In this document: positions 30,601-41,553 of the stretch, piece by piece | Layout of the letters: each line of letters opens with the position of its first letter | Position numbering within the stretch: position 1 is the first letter of the stretch | From: Lingula anatina | Lineage: Eukaryota; Brachiopoda; Lingulata; Lingulida; Lingulidae | Length of the DNA: 41,553 nucleotides | Assembly (NCBI RefSeq): GCF_001039355.2 | Contig: NW_019775502.1 | Location: forward strand, 855,903 to 897,455 | Direction of reading: 5' to 3' | Notes under the pieces: generated by a model | The model's input: the letters and a program-made list of their open reading frames with translations, nothing else | Database searches by the model: none | What the model was told of the DNA's origin: nothing | Position numbers and translations under genes: made by a program

Positions 30601-31894
30601 CCAAATTATTATCTGATTAAGGAATTTAAATACAACCCTCTTAAACTGTATCTAAGGTCTTGACACTAGTTTATATAAAATTAATTTAAATACCATCTTG
30701 GTTACAATACCACAATATACAAAAATAAAGTTATTTAGCTAAGCTGCCTGTAGTATTATGTAAAGTCTTGTTTGACCACAAGAATACATGGTTACAGTAA
30801 TAGTTTACAGTTTTCATCTGCTTCACATTTCTAACCGCATTTCCTCAGCAATTATAAACTTTTGGTAGATATCTTTTGGTACTATATCACCTCTCTGGGG
30901 TGGCACTAGCAATTTTTTTCCTTTAGCCAAATTACTACTTTTTCGCTGCATTTTTGTTCAAATGGTTTAAATTTGACTAAAATGAGTCAAATCAACCCTA
31001 ATATTTTCAGCCAGTTTCAGTCAGTTTTAGCATTTGGCTAAAGTGGCAAGTGTTAGCGCTACCCCAGCCTCTGTCAGTTTTCCAATATGATGTTTTTGCA
31101 GTATTTATCAATATTTTGTTACCCACAAGACATATCATATTATTTCATCCTCACCTCTCACAAGACAAAAATATTAATATAAATCATCTGACCTTCATTT
31201 TAGCTACATTCAGTAACTTTATATGAACACTTAGTCACAGGTTATATGTAGGAGAAGCAGTGAATGTGTTGTTTGACAGTAGGAGGCCCAGCTAAAATTA
31301 CTGTTTTATAGTCCCCGCACTGTTGGAGAGTCAGACATTTACCACTTACGCAGGTGTTGGAATGGTTCCTCCTGGAGTGAAACTGAGACATTATTTTTTG
31401 TTGGTTGTTTATTTATATTTATTTATTTCAGAAATACTGTGAAATAGCAGTTCCACATATCTAATCAGTTGCATTCAATACTAAAATGTTCTCACAATTC
31501 AAGAAAATTCATTAGAAATATTTTAGAACTTCTAGCCACAATACAGTGTCAGTGGTTATTACTAACATGAGTTTATTATATTATATTATATTATATTATA
31601 TTATATTATATTATATTATATTATATTATATTATATTATATTTGCATAGAGGAACTACTTTCAGTTGTGATAAGTGTCCGATCACTTGAACCCATCTGAT
31701 AGAACTATATAACATAATTTGTTATTTTGAAATACATATTCAAAAGAGTTCATTGATTTTTTTCTTTACTATTTCAGACCAGCCTGATAAAAAGTTACCA
31801 GCCCAAGAAGGATCGTAACTTATTCTGGTTCATAGGAGGCTTTGGGGCGCTGATTGGTTTCACTGTCACGGCACTGGTATCCCTGGGATTGTAA
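27602..31894 (+). CDS. BOK: BOK-like BCL-2 family effector
   Basis: Coding exons 27602-28045 and 31778-31894 give 186 aa, with GGTTGG before the GTAAGT donor and a TTTCAG acceptor. A BH3-like helix lies at 45-60 (IEIQRIGQELE), BH1 at about 93-113 (NGLTWGKVVSLFALAGVFAE) and BH2 at about 141-150 (WLVEKGGWTS). A C-terminal membrane anchor at about 164-186 follows KKDRN. GITWGKVVSL and DCV+Q in vertebrate BOK match GLTWGKVVSL and DCVKQ here, and TEKEIAEQGRTL matches its N-terminus, which favours BOK over BAX or BAK. In vertebrates BOK promotes mitochondrial outer-membrane permeability and is found largely at the endoplasmic reticulum; the role here is inferred. The start is the first ATG in frame; a longer frame upstream begins only with TTG. 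The single long coding intron holds three small elements. Confidence 0.93.
28492..28659. mobile_element. Short inverted-repeat element, family C, second member
   Basis: It begins CAGGCCCCTAGTCAGCAATT, echoing the 12583 element (CAGGCCTGTAGCCAGCAATT), and ends GGGCCTAGCTG. Internal TTTTTCTGAARARGTRGACC and GATMAAATTTTAYCCAGA are shared with it. 168 bp, in the BOK intron. Confidence 0.65.
29365..29536 (+). mobile_element. Short inverted-repeat element, family A, copy 1
   Basis: 172 bp with ends CTGGGGTAGCGCTAGCA and TGTTAGCGCTACCCCAG. The interior has no coding capacity. Flanks GTATG and GTATA could be an imperfect 5-bp target duplication. In the BOK intron. Confidence 0.85.
30895..31066 (+). 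mobile_element. Short inverted-repeat element, family A, copy 2
   Basis: Also exactly 172 bp, with ends CTGGGGTGGCACTAGCA and TGTTAGCGCTACCCCAG, and collinear with the copy at 29365. It is flanked by CCTCT on both sides, a candidate 5-bp target duplication. In the BOK intron. Confidence 0.87.
31573..31642. repeat. (TTATA)n pentanucleotide microsatellite
   Basis: About 14 near-perfect units, some 135 bases before the second BOK coding exon. Confidence 0.95.
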
Positions 31895-34539
31895 AGAACA
31901 GTGAATGCTAACACAGTTCCAGCCCCCCTTCCTTTTTCCCCCAACTTCATTTTCCATAAACATTTGCTGGATCAAGACCTTGCCCTATTTCAAAACAAGA
32001 GAAGGTAATGGAGCTGGCTTGCAGAGGACTTAAAAATGCACTCGGCACTGCAATATGTTTCTGATGGCCCTTTTTTATTGGAAGGGGGGGGGGACAGTAC
32101 CCTCTCTCCCCCCTCCCCACCTATCACCTTTTTGATCACCTTGATAAGCCAGACATACTCATTTGACATAATGCAATAGCCAGTGAAGTACTGATTACTT
32201 TACCAACCGATGCTCATTTCTGATGCTATGGACACATGCAATAAGCTCAGCTTGCCCTGACCAACATACCAACTCACCAGAAGATTAACAAATTTTTTGG
32301 ATTCTCTAGGACTGACTTAATACCTACCAGAATAAACTATACACATATTGACTCTTGCTCACGGTTTTCTCTAGATTTTGAATTTTTGAGGCCCCTTAAT
32401 GGTATATTATTCTTGCATCAAAACAGTGGTCATTTCTAGATCATTGTGTTTTTAGGCGACAGTCATTTGGATGGGGGTGTGTGTGTCCAGGAACCTCAAA
32501 AATTACGGCTTACGGAAAAAAACAAAGCAGAACTTGATGACTGGCATAACTGTGTAAGTTATATGTTGAAGGATGTATATCTGTGGGACTGCCAGTGAAA
32601 ATAATATGCAATAAATCTAGCGGTAGGAACTCTGACAGCTGAATTTAATGGCAGACCTGACTTCCATTGGTTATTACTAAAAAAAAGCTTGTGTTTTTTC
32701 CACATGCTCAAAGTGGTGACATGTAAGTTGCACCCCCTGCCAAGATTTAGATGTATGTTGCAGTGCTTCGATTCAGTTTCATATACATTAGAATCTGTAT
32801 GACTCGCCATCTTATATCTAAAATCAAGGTTTATCTCGAACAAAAATCTTGTACAATGGATATTTTCCTTGTTATCATTACCTAACAGGAATTTTTTAAT
32901 ATCTAGAACAAATATTCTAGTCCAAAGTGTCGGAGTTATGTGGAAGCTACTGCTACAGAATTGTTTGTTTGTTTATTTATTTATTTATTTATTCATTTAA
33001 TTGTGACATAATTTTTTTTAAAATTTTTATTTAATGTTACAGAATTATTATTTATTTATTTATTGTTACAGAATTATTATTATTTATTCATTTATTATTA
33101 TCATTATTATTATTATTATTATAAAAAGCCATGGTGGAACAAGGCTGTATTTCTGGGGCCTTCTCAGTGGAAAAATTCTCAAATGTTCTTGTGAAAGTAT
33201 TTTTGCTTGTAGTTTTGAAACCTTTATTTTCTTTAAACTTTTCTTCATGAGAAATTCCTATATTCAGTATATTTTTGCCATATGGCCAAGTCAGTTTTAC
33301 TTTATATGATCCTTCAGCTAGCTTGCCTCTGTAAGTTTATTTCATGCGTATCAATTGTTGGTTTTTTATTTGTTGTTGAACCAATACTTGCATTTATGCT
33401 ATATCACTCCTGCAATAACAACAGCCAGTATTTCCCATACTATATTTCTCATTATACAAATCTGAATATTTGTGGAGCTATACATATATTCTACATGGTA
33501 AAGACAGCACAAGTTTTCCCTCTCTTCTTTATACACAGTTATATGTAGATATATCAGCTAAAGAGGAAGAGTTTGTGAAGATGTGATTAAGAGATTTACA
33601 ATAAGTTAGTGATGTTGCAAAGCAATAGGGGGCGGTTAGCGCAAAACAGGGTAGGACCAATAATATTACAGTCAAATTAATTTATCTGCCACTCATTTTA
33701 AATGCTGATAATGTTATTATAAATAACAATAAATTATATATTGTTGCAAATGAAATTGAGGCCATGTCACATTATTTTCCTTCAGTAACACTTCATATTA
33801 TGTGAAGGGCTGGGGGGGGGGTACAACGGTTATAGATTTTTTTTTAATCCTTGGGAATAAGGGTAGTGGTAAGAATAAAAGATGCGAAAAATGTTACTGT
33901 TGGGAAAATATTGTGGATTGCCCGGATAAAGGAATAGCGAATTCCGGTGAATGAAATTGTGCTGAAATTCATGGTTGTGAATCGAATAAATGATGTATTT
34001 ATTTCTGTTAAAGAATGGAGCGTCTGTACCGAGTTTGCTTTTGTACTCATGGGTACGGCAAAACTTAAACGCCTGGCAGTCTGTTGCCCCTCCCTTCGCT
34101 TAAATGACAGTTTTATTGGTGCCAAAATATTTGCCAAAAATGATTGAAAAACGAATTTTTTGTTCTTAAATTATCCTATTTTACAATTTTAAGCCCGTTG
34201 TTTCAGAATTTCCTTTTGAACGTAATGCTATTACTACCCACTCCGAAATATTGAAAACCATAATTGTATGTCCGATAGATTGGTAAAAGGCTTTTAAAAG
34301 CTAAAGTGTACGTGAGGGGTTCATATTAAGCGCAGACATGAGCAGGGATGACTAGTCCTCCATAAATGATCCAAGAACGGAGTCTTCGGAGCCCACACAT
34401 ACACGCAACTCTCTCTCTCGAGCACGTAAGAACAGTTCCTTTGATCGGAAATGTTGACCTGGGCACTATTCTTTTTCTGATGTCCCTTTTTAAGGAAAAA
34501 GACCTCACTTCAAAACTGCTGCCTATAAGCCTGTTAAGC

Positions 34540-34542
34540 CCC

Positions 34543-34573
<31 letters not shown>

Positions 34574-34581
34574 ACACACAC
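34540..34581. repeat. Poly-C followed by (CA)n
   Basis: About 20 C and then about 11 CA units. Glycine- or proline-rich frames here are artefacts. Confidence 0.95.
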
Positions 34582-34844
34582 ATTCAATTTATTGATTGCG
34601 GGAGTGTTGATACGTTTATAAAAAATTAAAAATGGGTAAGAGAGCGATAGGGGAGTACTTTACCAAATCATAACTGATAATCTGTACAAGTAGTTTTAGA
34701 GTACTAACGGTGACTCTCAATATTCAAAGCCAAGGCTAAGCGTCCAATGGTAGTTTTGCGAATGCGTGCTCACAAACGATAATTCTGGTCTTGACACTTT
34801 TTCTTTGTCCCCACTCAGTTTCTCACATCGTACTAGTTGGGTCG

Positions 34845-35000
34845 GTCCAACTATGTGGGTGATTCTCGCTAAGTGCGATCAGTGGAATCGGGTCTTCGAG
34901 CAGCTATGGGATAATTAACTACCGCGTGCCGATTATGCTGATTCCACTGATTGCATTATAGCGAGAATTCCAAACAGAGTTGGATCGATCTGGGAAGACC
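34845..35000. repeat. Imperfect palindrome
   Basis: The left half has GTCGGTCCAACT and ATTCTCGCTAAGTGCGATCA followed by GTGGAATC. The right half, reverse complemented, has GATCGATCCAACT and ATTCTCGCTATAATGCAATC followed by AGTGGAATC. It is probably a degenerate inverted-repeat element. Confidence 0.6.
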
Positions 35001-35371
35001 GATGGTGTTTATTGGAATGGGGTCTAACAAATCAACCACGTTCTTGGTAGATGGAATGTGGAAAGACACAGCTTTCTCTGTCCTGCGTTAATACCTGCAG
35101 TCACCAAGCTTTTGACGAAAAAAATACTTCAAGAAAAATTAGTCAGCAGGTATTTTAAGGTCGAAGCAGGTTAGAAGCGGTGGTGTTGTAGTGGAATCTA
35201 CACGCGTTGAGTATTGTTTTTCCGTCGTGCTGTGTATAGCTGTGGTTACGAAGGCGGCCTACACGATGAGGCTGCAGACATATGTATAACGTAGCGATGA
35301 CTGGTGTACTGTATATAGATGATCGAAGAATGGTGTCTTCTTACAGGCCTACATATTTACATGTTTCTGTC

Positions 35372-35372
<1 letters not shown>

Positions 35373-35404
<32 letters not shown>
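35373..35404. repeat. (TC)n microsatellite
   Basis: About 16 units in unannotated sequence. Confidence 0.95.
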
Positions 35405-35407
<3 letters not shown>

Positions 35408-37142
35408 CAGGTACGACTAGTGTTTTAAAGTTAAATGACCACCGTTTCAGATTTCATTTATCGCCAATTAACAGGATAAAAGTGAATTCAATTTGATAAA
35501 GCTATTAAATAATGTTGTATTAGCCAACGCCAAATGAGGTTTTGGTATTTTAAAACCCAAAAAGTAATTTTCCTTGGAAGCTGGACTTCGTAAATTTAAC
35601 AAGTATAACGTCATAAAATAGTATCTTTTTGATATTCAGATCCAGAAGATGTAAATTAAATAAACTGCCTAATAAGGATAGGCTTATTATAACTTGGTTG
35701 ACGAAATAGAATGGAATTTTTTAAAAAATAACATCAAAGGTATTGGGAATGTAGTGCGTAAGTGCGTGAACTTTACATAGAACACGGATATCAATAGTGT
35801 AGGGTCTTCACTGTGAACTCATATTTGTGTAAAAAAAAGAGAGAGAGAGAGACGAAAGTTAGCAGTTTGAAACTCCAGTCCTTCGTCGTCTCTATAACAC
35901 TAGACTTTATATGAATCGAAGTAACATAACACCGTGTATACAACGTACACACTTATTGCACCATCTCTTTTGCTCTCTCTACCCATTGGGTGTTTTCGTT
36001 ACCCGTGAAAGTCATTTTTATTTCCCCGAAATGCGTAAAACGTCCATATTATTTAGCGTGACCCGTGTATAACGACCTATAACCCTTGACTCGCGAATGC
36101 AGTTTCTTATTCGGTACTCGTGGAACGAAGTTATTATACTCGTTGATTTTGAACGATATATGAATAAAGTTTTATTTACTGTGATTCCTGAATTGATGGT
36201 TTTATTTCTAGCGATCTACGCTCCAGTGGGGTCCTCTTGTTTCTCTTGGCTTGAGAACCTAAGATACACATTTTTTTTTTATTTTTCAAAGCTCCATCTT
36301 GCGCAGCTGTCGGGCAGTCTGAAGTGCCATGCCAATTATTCCAATATTGGAGGAAGAGTCTGATACTCAAAACACCCCTCTCTCCCTCTCAATAGCATGA
36401 ATGAATGAATCAAAACATTGATTTGCGTGATGAAAACGATGATTGATAACTTCTATCGTCAAAACAATAACCAAACTACTGCAGCCGAGACCGCGTGCAA
36501 CAGGTAACAGTAGGCGTAGGGATCTGTCATTGCTTCCATGACAAAACACACACAACTTAATTATCGCTCGTGTCAAATAGTAAAATGAAGAGGATACATG
36601 TATCTGTGTTCTAGCTCTCCTTCTTTCTGAAGTGTGAGTCATTTTGGTGGGTTGGCCGCTGATATCAGTGGTTTTGTAACAGGCTACTCGGACAACATGT
36701 GGTTAGAGAGTAGAGGTGGGTGTTGAGAAGGACTAGTAAATACAGGTATTAATATAGCAATACATCCATACACGCCAGGCAGCTTAAGACCAGATGACTA
36801 AAGGTTAAATCACAGGTTAAAAGCATGCAATGTGCATTTTTACACCTTTATATAATGATAGCAAAATGTATCTTTGTTGAGAAATATACGATCTTTTGAG
36901 GCCTATCTCAATTTACGAATTTAAAAAACGGTTAATGATATCGTATGACGAGACAAATCCAAGGAAACTGTTACTATTTCTAAGAATTTTCTTCTTCTTC
37001 ATTTTATTTATTTACTTGTTTATTTATTTAGGCGTATTTTTTATTTTCCTATTTATTTATTAACTTAAATAGCTGATATATAATCCGGACCGTATCATAC
37101 TTACCAAGGCCATAGAATGATTTTTCACTAGATATTCACAGA

Positions 37143-37338
37143 TTATCTCTGGCTAATTCATGGCACATTTCTCTGGCTAATTAATGACACACTCCTCTGG
37201 CTAATTCATGGCACATTTCTATGGTTAATTCATGGCACATTTCTATGGCTAATTCACGGCACATTCCTCTGGCTAATTCATGGCACATTTCTATGGCTAA
37301 TTCATGGCACATTCTCTGGCCAATTCATGGCACATTTC
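37143..37338. repeat. 24-bp tandem repeat, about eight copies
   Basis: The unit is close to CTGGCTAATTCATGGCACAT followed by TTCT. Copies vary at a few fixed positions (CTCT or CTAT, TCATGG or TCACGG), and one copy is a base or two short. It is a minisatellite with no spacers. Confidence 0.93.
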
Positions 37339-37803
37339 ACCACTGTGAGAAAAGCAGAGATAACTAATCTGCGGCCCTGGTAGAGGGTATATATCATACT
37401 GGCTTTCTTACAGGGTGTGTGTAGGAACCTGTTGGAACGGGCACGCTCACTCGCCTCTCTCTCTCTCTCTCACCCACACACACACGCACACACACACACA
37501 CGATTTATATCCACGCCTGACCTTAACAGAAACCCACTCGAAGCGTTGCCGTTTCACAGAGACTGAAAGGTCGTTTACTTCAGCAGGTAACTATTTCAGC
37601 TAACCCTAAATGTGAAATTGTCTTCACATTGGTTTTTACACCAAGTGGTGCCAATAGCCCATTTACATGTATGTTTGTCAGATGCATTTATAATGGGCCA
37701 CCTGGTCATAAAACAATCCTATATATAAATGCTGCAAACGCTAATTTCACATAGTCGTGTATCCTATTGTAGCAACCAAAAGAATTGAGACTGAACGGCA
37801 ATG

Positions 37804-37853
<50 letters not shown>
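37804..37853. repeat. (TTA)n microsatellite
   Basis: About 16 trinucleotide units. Confidence 0.95.
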
Positions 37854-38815
37854 TATTGCAATAAACAATACATCGTATAAGTATATAATAAACGTTACAA
37901 GCACACAATACCTATTACAATAGCACAGTCCAAATTATGAGGCATAATTACAATAAACAATACAATGCTTAAATACATAACACCCGAACCCAGTATAGAG
38001 GTGCAATTGATGCCACAAGCATGTTATTAAAAATATTTACTGCACAGATTGCTTAATGTGTTTGATTATTTTAGGGTCCCACATGAAGAAGCTTGTAAAA
38101 AAGTTTCACTCTCATGGAACCATGAATAATTAAAAATAATTCATCGTTTATCCCCAAAAAGGAACATACGTTACTGTCACAAATACAAAACGTCCAACTG
38201 TGAAAAGTTCTACTCACTTTGAAAATTCAGTCATCACTGGTTTTGTTCATTGAATTATCTCCTACAAGTATAACGTTGCTAAAAATTATAATAATCTTCT
38301 GTATAGAGCAGTTAATTGTTTTTGAGCGACTTAAGTTTGCTTGTCACAGAATATTAAAAAATGGGGGAAGATATACCCTACCGACAGTAAAATAAGCATT
38401 AAATATTTTTCCCTTCATGATCCAAAGATTATATCAGAAATGTCAAACTATCATGGAACCACAATATATTGTTCGGTCAGCAAAAGAAAATGACGCAGAG
38501 CCCCTTGAGATACAGTTTAAATATTTATAAGAACGTCCTTACGTCATGTCTAATTTACCATGACTGAACCACTAAAAAATATATCGGAACGCAGCATAAA
38601 AATGAAAATTAAATGGCAAGAACATACGTTACCATACGTTTTTGGAACATACGTTACCATATAGGGCTCTTTGCATAATGATAAAGACATGGTAAAAAAT
38701 AAAAATTGAATTTCAGTTGAGACAGTCGTGGATTTTTATTATATACACATATATGTTTTGAAATTTTGAATACAATTTTGAATTCATTCTTTTTTTTATT
38801 TTTTTGACATTTCAG

Positions 38816-39097
38816 CATGTGAAATGCACCTCTATATTGGGTTTGGGTGATAAGCGTTACCAACACACAACACACATTATTAATGGTCTTAGACACAGTG
38901 ATGCAAGCTCAAATGTGTTAGATGTGCTCGTCTTGATTGCGACAGGATGCGCTGGTGAAAAACACGGTTCTCTAAGTGCAATGAAAGATGTTTTATTCAT
39001 TGATTGTGCGGAATGGAATTTACCCATTAAACAAACGAAAGCGGGCTTCATAGGCGTTTATGATAATCACAGTAGACGTGTTATGGCATACATGTAA
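38816..39097 (+). CDS. Orphan terminal-exon candidate, product unknown
   Basis: A strong acceptor (a T-rich tract and then GACATTTCAG) ends at 38815. It is followed by 93 open codons starting HVKCTSILGLGDKRYQ and ending DNHSRRVMAYM and TAA. AATAAA follows at about 39155, which fits a last exon. No ATG in this frame precedes the acceptor within the open stretch, so an upstream exon is needed. The protein segment has mixed composition and three cysteines (CTS, GCA, DCA), with no membrane segment and no repeat bias. I do not recognise the family. It is convergent with the DHRS11-like gene, whose stop is 245 bases away. It could also be a chance open frame or a relic. Confidence 0.4.
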   Translation, partial: HVKCTSILGLGDKRYQHTTHIINGLRHSDASSNVLDVLVLIATGCAGEKHGSLSAMKDVLFIDCAEWNLPIKQTKAGFIGVYDNHSRRVMAYM

Positions 39098-39342
39098 ATG
39101 TGACAGTTTTTATACCCTCTGCTAACATGCTAATTCGACAGTAATCTATCTGAATAAAAAACATTAAATATTATTATTATGCCTTCTACTAAGTGCACAT
39201 ATATTCAGTAGATATTCCCGTACAAATAATTTACACTTTACTGTACTGTGAAAATATAAGTATAGAATGGAAGCCATCACGTCTTGAACAGCTGGGCCTA
39301 GCATGGTGGACACTTTCAGTTGTCCCAGGGTGATTTTCCAAC

Positions 39343-41152
39343 TTACGATGCGTCATGAACGCCGTGAAGGCAAATGTGACGGACCTGAAAGAGAAGCAAT
39401 TTAAAATGTAACGATTTGCTGCTGCTCTATTGAAGAATTTGAATGAAGAGCTCGATGACAACACCAAATTCAACCCCTGTGGGCACTTTTACTCCGAGCA
39501 CATATTAAGTGTAAAGTATTATAGAGACAAAATGATAGAATTATCAATCTACTTCCGTCTTGGGCGTTTACCCCCCCCCCCTCTCCCCCCATATGTTTCT
39601 TTTTACTGAGACCAATTACTAGATGTCCCTTAATGTTTTAATTTGTAAATGTTTAAGAGAGTAAACGTTCAGCACTGTCCGTAAAAAGTATTTTGTCTGT
39701 CTTCGATTCTAATAAGTAATGATTGTGAATATGGGGAAGCTTTAAGCTGAGACAAAATACAATAATGCAAAAACATTTTCCTTAAAATGAAAAGTTCATG
39801 ATGTTTTCCTTACATTGACGTTTGGTGGAGCCCCAAGTACATAAGTCACAGCGGAAGCCACGTCGTCCGGTTGAAGAGACTGAAATATATAAAAAATACA
39901 GTTACTAATAACGTCATAAGATAGAGACTCGTCAATTTCACTCGTGACAGTAAAATTAAAGAATTGAATGCCCAAAGCCAGGATTATAGATCGTATTTTT
40001 CTGATTGGTTTGGGATAGGGCAAACATATAACTAAAATTACAAGAAGGATTCACTTTTCTGTAATTTTAAAGGTGTTATTCCAGCTTAAAAAGGAAAACA
40101 AAGGCAGCTCAAAGAGCTAAGGAATTGGAAATCCCACACAGAAGCTCACAATATCAATTAAAAATTATGCGAATCACGGTAGAATACAATAAAATAAGAA
40201 TACCAAAGTCTTTTTCAATTTTATTTGAACTCATAAAAGACGTTAGTCTACTTCAAAAATTTAAAGAATAAAAAAAGGTAATGCTGAAATATAAAATGCA
40301 TTATACGATTAAAAATCTTTAATTTTATTGTCATTAGTGAAATTGAGGAGTCTCTTTCATCATTGCAAGAGTCGCCGTGGGAGTGACGTAAAATCAATCT
40401 AGAACCCCAGAACCAAGAGAAAAGGTTTTATGGGCCGTAATTACGTGGACATAGGATGTGGTATACCTTGCTGATAAATTGAAAATTTAATTCAAATTAA
40501 AATAATTTAAATTCTGCTGCATAAAATCCTAGCGCCCAGTGCCTACCTTTGACTTCATGCCCTTCTAATAATGTGAATGTGATTTTAAAGGGATAATAAC
40601 TCTTCGTATGAGATCTATATTTCACAATAAAAACATTGTGAATAACTCATAGAAATATAATATATTCTGTTTTACCACAAAAACGGCAGTTATAGCTATT
40701 ATTCTGATATCTGAGCTTGTCTTTAGACCATGTGACCTCCATTGATGGCTATATTCTGTTAAAATCTCTTAAGAGATCTTAACAAAAAACCAAACTTTTT
40801 AGAAAAAAACCAGGGACTAACTTTGTATGTAAAAATGGATTCATTAACCATTGGTAAGTATGGGAAAATTGTTGTTTACTCCAGGAAAATTAATTTTTTG
40901 GCCGAAACGAAGAGTTCTTATCCCTTTAACTTGTCGTATTCAAGGTTGATATACGTTAGAAAACGAGTCTTCATCCCCTTTGAAAGACACAAATCAGAGA
41001 TTGTGATCATACATTATACATTGATAAATAAAAATAAAAAGCGCGTAAGTGTATATTATACATGTAATAAAGCTTACTTTTCCCGGTTCAAACACATTTT
41101 CAGTATTTTTCACATTAACAAGCGGGGTATTCACCCATCCAGGATTAATAAT
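39343..41152 (-). CDS. DHRS11: DHRS11-like short-chain dehydrogenase/reductase, last three coding exons
   Basis: Exons 41152-41078 (IINPGWVNTPLVNV...FEPGK), 39879-39814 (SLQPDDVASAVTYVLGAPPN...) and 39384-39343 (VRHICLHGVHDAS and stop) are all phase 0 with GT/AG sites. PGWVNTPL corresponds to the PG motif and the following threonine after the catalytic helix of classical SDR enzymes. LQPDDVASAVTYVLGAPP is the characteristic C-terminal helix of the DHRS11 group (human: LKPEDVAEAVIYVLSTP). The cofactor-binding TGxxxGxG and the catalytic YxxxK lie upstream, beyond the right edge. Human DHRS11 is an NADPH-dependent 3(17)beta-hydroxysteroid reductase. The substrate here is unknown, and the last 13 residues are less certain than the rest. 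Confidence 0.85.
39385..41077. other. DHRS11-like introns, no other gene seen
   Basis: Apart from the exon at 39814-39879, nothing was recognised. Long frames on the plus strand at 40823-41176 overlap a real exon antisense and show no domain. Confidence 0.5.
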
Positions 41153-41182
41153 CTGAAAAACAGAACATTCATTTAAACACCG

Positions 41183-41416
41183 GGGCCCAGTTTTATCAAC
41201 AATGGATAGCGCTATCCACTGGATAACACTATCCATTAAATAAAATTGTTATCCTCTGGGCAATTATCCTGTGGGTAAAGTAATGTTTACCAAACACTAG
41301 ATACTTATTTTTGTCTCTAATATTGCTTTCCAGTGGTTAAAAGAGGCTGCTATCCTCAAGAAAACTGTCCAGAGGATAACAATTTTATCCTATCCAGTGT
41401 TGATGAAACTGGGCCC
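41183..41416 (+). mobile_element. MITE-like element with GGGCCCAGTTT ends (family B), second copy
   Basis: 234 bp. The ends GGGCCCAGTTTTATCAACA and TTGATGAAACTGGGCCC are imperfect inverted repeats. The interior repeats GGATA/TATCC words in both orientations. It is collinear with the minus strand of 5043-5273. It lies in the DHRS11-like intron near the right edge, and no exon is visible in 41153-41553. Confidence 0.87.
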
Positions 41417-41553
41417 AGAAAGTAAGTAAAAGATATCCGTTCAAATATCATTTGAAACTATATCCTTTGGTTTTTCTTGAATTACACTATTTGAAACTGT
41501 ATGGCGGCATTTAGTTAGCTTTTGCGGCAAAATTTTGACTTGAAATGAATCTT

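Larger units (their letters stand above)
31895..38815. other. Seven-kilobase stretch without a recognised gene
   Basis: The left part (to about 32600, with an AATAAA near 32609) is probably the BOK 3' untranslated region. The rest holds A+T-rich repeats (32965-33121), a poly-C/CA tract, an imperfect palindrome at 34845-35000, a 24-bp tandem array at 37143-37338 and a (TTA)n tract. Open frames such as those at 33844-34137, 36097-36363 and 36367-36642 show no domain and have no convincing splice context. Upstream exons of the orphan exon at 38816 could be hidden here. Confidence 0.5.

Noticed and set aside
33844-34147. Overlapping frames on both strands
   Set aside because: No recognisable motif, no clear splice sites and no similarity to known families that I can see.
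34326-34629. Frames on both strands with glycine or proline runs
   Set aside because: They are translations of the poly-C/CA tract with no splice or domain support.
37143-37338. CRISPR-like spaced repeats
   Set aside because: The 24-bp units touch each other without unique spacers, and the setting is an animal nuclear genome.
40823-41176. 117-codon plus-strand frame
   Set aside because: It is antisense to the DHRS11-like exon at 41078-41152, with no start context or recognisable domain.

Overview
This is nuclear DNA from an animal, most likely a marine invertebrate; the phylum cannot be fixed from the window alone. The reasons are intron-rich genes with GT-AG junctions, AT-rich non-coding DNA full of microsatellites and small inverted-repeat elements, and metazoan gene families including a BOK-type BCL-2 protein. 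Four single N bases (2193, 4949, 22079, 24793) look like contig joins. Three of them coincide with structural anomalies.

Layout from left to right: a first exon of an unrecognised gene running off the left edge (126-367, minus); an unrecognised small gene (806-3918, minus, about 129 aa in my model); a divergent, membrane-anchored PP2C phosphatase resembling PPM1L (4528-6324, plus), which lacks an exon where an N lies; a complete 14-exon mitochondrial glutamyl-tRNA synthetase, EARS2 (8998-17344, minus); and, head to head with it, a complete 6-exon DNAJC19/TIM14 (18445-21238, plus). A second, nearly identical 4.5-kb copy of the DNAJC19 region follows (22115-26673). It lacks exon 5 and carries an 800-bp spacerless palindrome. 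Next come a BOK-like BCL-2 gene (27602-31894, plus), about 7 kb with no recognised gene, an orphan terminal-exon candidate (38816-39097, plus) and the last three coding exons of a DHRS11-like short-chain dehydrogenase (39343-41152, minus, continuing off the right edge).

Functionally, EARS2 (mitochondrial tRNA charging), DNAJC19 (TIM23 import motor) and BOK (organelle-membrane cell-death effector) are adjacent, but no operon-like relation is implied. EARS2 and DNAJC19 share a 1.1-kb divergent promoter interval. Introns and spacers hold several short inverted-repeat families: a 667-bp element with 77-bp termini and a perfect 8-bp target duplication, three copies of a 172-180-bp element, two copies of a roughly 230-bp element bounded by GGGCCCAGTTT, two or three members with CAGGCC-type ends, and a 265-bp near-perfect hairpin.

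I saw no rRNA, tRNA, CRISPR, viral or prokaryotic mobile system. The most striking features are the apparent haplotype duplication with its palindrome and the inverted-repeat families. I do not see evidence for a new multi-gene system.
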